The notes under the pieces are model-generated. The model did no database searches and had not been told where the DNA came from. It saw nothing but the letters and a program-made list of their open reading frames with translations. Positions 60,022 to 64,000 of a stretch of 64,000 bases of DNA are shown piece by piece (the stretch's first letter is position 1; every line of letters begins with the position of its first letter). The position numbers and the translations under genes were made by a program. This stretch comes from Paenibacillus sp. FSL H7-0331 (lineage in GTDB: Bacteria; Bacillota; Bacilli; Paenibacillales; NBRC-103111): contig NZ_MRTH01000035.1 of NCBI RefSeq assembly GCF_001956045.1, positions 1-64,000 of the forward strand. Direction: 5' to 3'.

Positions 60022-61044
60022 CTATAAGCTCCTCCTTTCTTTACGAGCCAGATAAAGAAAGAAAGGAACGCCGACCAAAGCGACCATGATGCCAAGCGCA
60101 AGCTCTCGGGGTGGGTTGACCATTCGGGCGCCCATGTCGGCGACAACCAGCAGTACGGCACCCAACAAAGCAGAGAGGGGGATAATGAATCGGTAATCGA
60201 CACCGACCAGCTTGCGTGCGATGTGTGGGATAACCAACCCGACAAATCCAATCGCACCTACAGCTGAAACCGATACCCCGGCAAGAATCACTGATGCGGT
60301 CATGCCAAGCAGTCGAATCCGCTTCGTGTTTACCCCAAGATTAATGGCTACATCATCACCCAACGATACCAGCGAGACCGAACGCCCCATCATGAAGGCC
60401 CATACGATAGTAATCAGAATAACTGGAACTAACAACTGCAATTGTACCCATTTGACCCCGGCAACACCTCCGGCGTACCAAAATGCCAAATCCTGAGCCA
60501 AATTGTAATAAATCGCAATCCCTGAGCTTAGTGAATGCAGCAGTGCGGCTACCACTGCTCCTGCGAGGGTGAGTCTTAAAGGGGTTAGGCCGCCTGGAGC
60601 TGATCTGCCCAGCATAAAAATAATTAGCGTACTGAGCACGGCTCCGCTAAAAGAAACCACGATTAAAGCCGAATAAGGCAAGTTAGGGAAAAACGCGAAG
60701 CTAAGGGCCACGGCAAAGGTCGCACCCGAGTTGATTCCGAGTATCCCCGCATCTGCCAGCGGATTACGTATGACACCCTGCATTAAAGCTCCAGCGACGG
60801 CAAAAGCCGCGCCCATAACCGCTGCTCCTATTACCCGAGGAAGCCGCAGCTCATGAATGATCTGGTGTGCGGTCAATTTGGGATTATAATCGATCACGGC
60901 TGTCCATACGGTACCAAGTGTCATTTCTTTGGCTCCGTAGGAGATGGCCAGAAACATCGCCGCTACTAAAACGAACAATGAAATGATAAAAATAAGGCTA
61001 AAGGAAAAGAGCTTCATACTCGAAGTGGCTTGGAATTTTCTCAT
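60022..61044 (-). CDS. FecCD-type siderophore ABC permease
   Basis: A 340-residue permease with about ten helices; LRLPRVIGAAVMGAAFAVAG, then LADAGILGINSGA, and GAIGFVGLVIPHIARKLVG mark the FecCD family. It is the first gene of the iron-uptake operon. The ATG 61044 has no good ribosome site close by; GGAGGTG is about 23 bases upstream. A Fur box overlaps the predicted start of transcription at 61128. Confidence 0.94.
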   Translation of the reverse strand: MRKFQATSSMKLFSFSLIFIISLFVLVAAMFLAISYGAKEMTLGTVWTAVIDYNPKLTAHQIIHELRLPRVIGAAVMGAAFAVAGALMQGVIRNPLADAGILGINSGATFAVALSFAFFPNLPYSALIVVSFSGAVLSTLIIFMLGRSAPGGLTPLRLTLAGAVVAALLHSLSSGIAIYYNLAQDLAFWYAGGVAGVKWVQLQLLVPVILITIVWAFMMGRSVSLVSLGDDVAINLGVNTKRIRLLGMTASVILAGVSVSAVGAIGFVGLVIPHIARKLVGVDYRFIIPLSALLGAVLLVVADMGARMVNPPRELALGIMVALVGVPFFLYLARKERRSL

Positions 61045-61108
61045 AGGATTGCTGTGTTGCTTTCGACACCTCCAGCGTACGGATCCTCTTATGTATGAGC
61101 AAAAATAC

Positions 61109-61127
61109 GATAATGATAATTATTATC
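61109..61127. promoter_or_regulatory. Fur box
   Basis: GATAATGATAATTATTATC matches the 19-base Fur consensus GATAATGATAATCATTATC at 18 of 19 positions. It sits immediately downstream of the -10 element of the siderophore operon promoter, covering the first transcribed bases, so iron-bound Fur should block transcription. Confidence 0.92.
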
Positions 61128-61134
61128 AGTCGAA

Positions 61135-61163
61135 ATTATACGTTCTTTTCCATAGAATAGCAA
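61135..61163 (-). promoter_or_regulatory. promoter of the siderophore uptake operon
   Basis: On the minus strand a perfect TATAAT (61140-61135) is preceded at 17 bases by TTGCTA (61163-61158), four of six matches to the -35. The Fur box starts eight bases further on. Confidence 0.8.
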
Positions 61164-61171
61164 GAGAGAAT

Positions 61172-62617
61172 TTAGGATTCCACCTTGGGAAGCGTAATCA
61201 CAAAGCTAGAACCGATCCCTGGTGTACTGCTCGCTTCAATCGTGCCCCCATGAGCTTCCACGAGCTGCTTGACTATGGACAGACCGAGTCCCGTTTCACT
61301 GCTGCTCTTGGCGCGGGATGGGTCTGCCTTATAGAAGCGGTCCCAGATAAGAGCAAGCTCCGCGCTAGTCATCCCCCGTCCGGTATCGGTAATATCGATC
61401 AGGGTGGAGGCTTCGGTTTCTGTCGCTTTGAGCCGGATCGTACCGTATTCGGTAAATTGAATACTGTTTTTGATCAAATTGATCAGAATTTGGGTGAGCC
61501 GATCGTAATCGCAATAGACGATCAGGTCAGAGTCGCATTCAATGACAATTTGCAGCTTTTTGGCTTCGATCAGCACTTCCAAGGTTTCCACAACTGTCTC
61601 CATAATTTCACGCAGTGAACTATTTTTCTTAACCAGGGTGATCAAGCCATTTTCGATCTTTTCCATATCCAGCAGCTCATTGATCAGACGAATAAGACGA
61701 AATGTTTCTTTTTCGATAATGGCGTAGTATTTGTGCTTATCCTCAGGTTCTGTGACGAGATTGTTTTTCAAACCTTCAATAATACCCCGTATGGAGGTTA
61801 GTGGTGTTCGCAGTTCGTGGGATACATCGGTCATAAAGGAGTGGCGGCGTAATTCGTATTGCTCGAGTTTTTGAGAGGATACCTCCAGCTGTACTGCCAT
61901 CGCGTTGAAGTCGAGCGCCAAGTCACCCAGCTCATCGGAGCGAATGATCGGCATACGGGCGGCATAATTCCCGGCGGCGATCTTGCGTGTGGCATGGCGC
62001 AGTGGTTGAAGGCTTTGACTCATCCTACGGGATATATAAATGCTTATAAGGGCTGCTATCACAAAAATAAATGCTGCTGCATATCCTACATTCCGATCCA
62101 GGGACAATGAGGTGTCCTTGAAACCAACTGCAGGGGAAAAAATGAACAGGTACATATCGTTTGTTTTGCTTTTCGGATGAATGGGTTTGGTTAAGACGAC
62201 AAGCGGCTGCTCGGGGCTGCGCTCAACGATGAAGCTTTGATTGTCTTTGATGGACATGATGCGGGCACGAAGGCCATCCAAAAATGCTTTATTGCGCAGA
62301 GCGGCCGACATTTTGGGATCGCGGTACACAATCTCTCCGGTTTTATCTAAAATAATAAAAGATATTTTACGCTCGGATAGCAAACCTCGATAAGCCAGGA
62401 GTGGTCCGGTCGGTTCTTCCTCTTCACGGGTTAGCATTCGGACAATAACTTTGCCTGCGCTGCTTAGCTCCTCCGTTACATGTACATATGATTGCTGTTT
62501 CAAATAATAAACAAAGCCTGCTCCTGTCAGAGCAAGAATCAGAATGGATACGAGCATATGACTTATAAATTGGCGTTGAAAAAAAGTAAAGCGATAATGC
62601 AAACGTTTCTTCCCCAT
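61172..62617 (-). CDS. sensor histidine kinase
   Basis: A 481-residue kinase with two transmembrane helices (about 15-35 and 170-190), a Cache/PAS-like outer domain between them, a HAMP linker (RKIAAGNYAARMPIIRSDELG), the H-box FMTDVSHELRTPLTSIRG and ATPase motifs NLIKNSIQF, DTGRGM and GLGLSIVKQLVEAHGG. ATG 62617 has GGAGG seven bases upstream; an in-frame ATG at 62623 is nearly on that site. It follows the response regulator with a two-base gap. The pair may be linked to the neighbouring iron operon, but each has separate control. Confidence 0.94.
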   Translation of the reverse strand: MGKKRLHYRFTFFQRQFISHMLVSILILALTGAGFVYYLKQQSYVHVTEELSSAGKVIVRMLTREEEEPTGPLLAYRGLLSERKISFIILDKTGEIVYRDPKMSAALRNKAFLDGLRARIMSIKDNQSFIVERSPEQPLVVLTKPIHPKSKTNDMYLFIFSPAVGFKDTSLSLDRNVGYAAAFIFVIAALISIYISRRMSQSLQPLRHATRKIAAGNYAARMPIIRSDELGDLALDFNAMAVQLEVSSQKLEQYELRRHSFMTDVSHELRTPLTSIRGIIEGLKNNLVTEPEDKHKYYAIIEKETFRLIRLINELLDMEKIENGLITLVKKNSSLREIMETVVETLEVLIEAKKLQIVIECDSDLIVYCDYDRLTQILINLIKNSIQFTEYGTIRLKATETEASTLIDITDTGRGMTSAELALIWDRFYKADPSRAKSSSETGLGLSIVKQLVEAHGGTIEASSTPGIGSSFVITLPKVES

Positions 62618-62619
62618 TG

Positions 62620-63333
62620 TCATTCCTCCAGCTTGTAGCCTATGCCCCATACGGTGACCACGAGTGGGTTCTCAGGAGTTGATATTTTGTTGCGCAGCCT
62701 TTTGATATGGACGTCTACGGTTCGTTCCTCACCTATGTAGTCGTAGCCCCAGATGCTCTCGATAAGCATATCGCGGGTAAATACCTTTTTCGGGTGGCGA
62801 ACAAACAGGCACAGCAGCTCAAATTCCTTGGGAGTCAAATTTGTCAGCACAGCTCCACGTATAATAACGGTTCGGGTATCCAATTCGATCCGAATCTTCT
62901 TGTGCTTCAAGATGTTCAAAGAATCGTATAGATGATGCGTAGGCTCTGATTGTAAATTGGATGAGGCCGTACTGATATGATAACGACGATGGACCGCTTT
63001 GATTCTGGCAATCAGCTCCATCGGGCTGAAGGGCTTGACGACATAATCATCTGCGCCGCTTTCCAATCCGAGAATCCGATCCTGCTCCTGATCCCGCGCG
63101 GTAAGTAATATAATCGGTGTTTGCGTTATGGTGCGAAGCTGTTTGCAGAGGCTGATTCCATCTTTGCCAGGAAGCATCCAGTCCAGAATGACGAAATCCC
63201 AGCTTTCCTCAAGCAGACGCTGCTCGGCGACCCATCCATCATGGACGAAGGTGGTATCATAATGTTCTTTTTGAAAAAAAAGCTGCAGCATTTCGCATAC
63301 GGATGTATCGTCCTCAGCTACGAGCAGTTTCAT
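62620..63333 (-). CDS. OmpR/PhoB family response regulator
   Basis: A 237-residue response regulator. Receiver: LLVAEDDTSVCEML (acidic pair), phosphoacceptor Asp in FVILDWMLPGKDG, LLTARDQEQD, KPFSPMELIAR. The winged-helix output reads LTPKEFELLCLFVRHPKKVFTR and HIKRLRNKI, ending VWGIGYKLEE. GGAGGGGATTTTCT precedes ATG 63333; the reading can be extended upstream but with no ribosome site. First gene of the two-component operon. Confidence 0.94.
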   Translation of the reverse strand: MKLLVAEDDTSVCEMLQLFFQKEHYDTTFVHDGWVAEQRLLEESWDFVILDWMLPGKDGISLCKQLRTITQTPIILLTARDQEQDRILGLESGADDYVVKPFSPMELIARIKAVHRRYHISTASSNLQSEPTHHLYDSLNILKHKKIRIELDTRTVIIRGAVLTNLTPKEFELLCLFVRHPKKVFTRDMLIESIWGYDYIGEERTVDVHIKRLRNKISTPENPLVVTVWGIGYKLEE

Positions 63334-63680
63334 AGAAAATCCCCTCCGGGCTTGGCAATTCGTTATTTCAAGCATAGTCGCTCGATCCCTGAATAGCAAT
63401 ATCTTGATGGTTCGGAAGATTGCTGAATAGGTATTGCTGTGCAGTGCGAAATGGGATGAGGCTAAGTTATCTAGATTATGTATTGACATGGGAAGCGTCC
63501 CGTGAGAAAATGTACGCGTGTACATTATGTGAAATAAAGCTATAAAAATGCTTGCGAGTTGCTTTTTATCAAGTTCGCGAGAAGCTTGTAAGCCGAAGGC
63601 TAATGAAGTTAATGGGTTTGTCAGTTAATATGCTAGTTAGTTAGTTTGTTTGTTGTACAAACTCAAGAGTTTGGTGAATA
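63334..63680. other. intergenic region upstream of the two-component operon
   Basis: AT-rich, no gene seen. It should contain the minus-strand promoter of the response regulator, which I could not locate with confidence. Confidence 0.35.
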
Positions 63681-63682
63681 TA

Positions 63683-63830
63683 TGAGCGGAGCGACCGTGG
63701 TGTTCTGGAGATAGCGGAGCGGTGCCTTTGTTTCCGGAATTTTACCGCTATATTTTTTATAGAATAATTCTGGAAACAACAGCAATCGGAGGAATACTTC
63801 GGTCGCGTAGCGGCACTTATTCACTGTATC
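63683..63830. repeat. large imperfect inverted repeat before the LacI-type gene
   Basis: Outer arms read GAATATATGAGCGGAGCGACC (from about 63674) and GGTCGCGTAGCGGCACTTATTC (to about 63822), which align as an imperfect inverted repeat; inner arms GTTTCCGGAATT (63731-63742) and AATTCTGGAAAC (63767-63778) pair almost perfectly. The block resembles a palindromic interspersed element; no second copy is in this window. Confidence 0.55.
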
Positions 63831-63888
63831 TCAAAGCATTTGCTTGAAAAGTCAATTTGTCTCATAAACCTGAAGGAGGGATCGTCCT

Positions 63889-64000
63889 ATTGTAACCAGG
63901 AAGGAAGTTGCTGAGCTGGCAGGTGTATCCGAGGCTACAGTTTCCCGTGTTTTTAATGGTGTAGGGCCCATGAAAGCACAGACGAAGCTGCGGGTTCAGG
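63889..64000 (+). CDS. LacI family transcriptional regulator, 5' part only
   Basis: The first 37 codons of a LacI/GalR-type repressor, cut by the window edge. The helix-turn-helix reads VTRKEVAELAGVSEATVSRVFNG and matches the family head almost exactly. GAAGGAGGG (63872-63880) is eight bases before an in-frame ATT at 63889, and the only in-frame start near it. The TTG at 63890 is out of frame and runs into TAA. The expected protein would then begin with ATT decoded as Met, or the sequence has an error at that codon. See findings. Confidence 0.85.
   Translation, partial: MVTRKEVAELAGVSEATVSRVFNGVGPMKAQTKLRVQ

Overview
The window looks like a chromosomal segment of a spore-forming, low-to-moderate GC Firmicute of the Paenibacillaceae, most likely Paenibacillus. 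Supporting signs are strong AGGAGG-type ribosome sites, TTG starts, a YheC/YheD coat-associated ATP-grasp gene, a tiny YjcZ-type sporulation peptide, the ccpN plus PEP-synthetase-regulator pair, a LiaFSR/PspA envelope-stress cluster, lipoprotein sugar-binding proteins with AraC-type regulators, and a heme-copper quinol oxidase. I see no prophage, transposase or CRISPR array. The genus is inferred from gene content, not from a search.

Layout. 1-420: end of a tRNA cluster (Glu, Val, fMet, Pro) with terminator. 0.5-3.3 kb: three GNAT acetyltransferases and an SDR reductase, followed by a second, promoter-driven tRNA pair (Arg, Leu). 3.7-10.9 kb: carbohydrate locus with a ThuA-like/Gfo-Idh-MocA operon, a divergent AraC regulator, an orphan lipoprotein solute-binding protein and a membrane-bound AraC regulator. 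11-15.5 kb: qoxABCD quinol oxidase (minus strand) and a small membrane protein. 15.8-21.9 kb: SDR, AIM24-type protein, TauE/SafE exporter, glpX, and divergently ccpN with the PEP synthetase/PPDK regulatory kinase-phosphorylase, then a PH-domain protein. 22-29.5 kb: an OmpR-type two-component system, a membrane molybdopterin oxidoreductase with a built-in haem-type membrane domain, a MOSC protein and mobA-moaA-moeA. 29.5-37.7 kb: YjcZ peptide, MFS exporter, HelD-type RNA polymerase motor, an ECF sigma/RskA-type anti-sigma pair, Eis-like acetyltransferase, cbiZ.

38-43 kb: an expanded Lia envelope-stress locus (LiaI-like, two PspA paralogues with a PspC between them, terminator, LiaF, LiaS, LiaR). 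43-48.6 kb: a WG-repeat protein and a second ECF sigma operon with a near-consensus ECF autoregulatory promoter, a large DUF4179-type anti-sigma factor, and a 98-residue protein resembling sigma region 2 alone. 48.7-50.8 kb: an orphan FliD-like protein, a 29-residue membrane peptide and a GNAT. 51-57.7 kb: zwf, Tat-like metallophosphoesterase, prfC, membrane protein, YheC/D, YceI. 58-61.2 kb: Fur-box-controlled siderophore uptake operon. 61.2-63.3 kb: OmpR-type two-component system. 63.9 kb to end: start of a LacI-type regulator.

The most unusual points are: two genes (ccpN and the LacI-type regulator) whose best-placed start codon is ATT; the sigma-region-2-only protein in the second ECF operon; the duplicated PspA plus PspC architecture of the Lia locus; the orphan FliD-like gene; His-rich tails on two quinol oxidase subunits; a mobA ribosome site that falls at the end of a GC-rich intergenic element; and a long hairpin upstream of helD.
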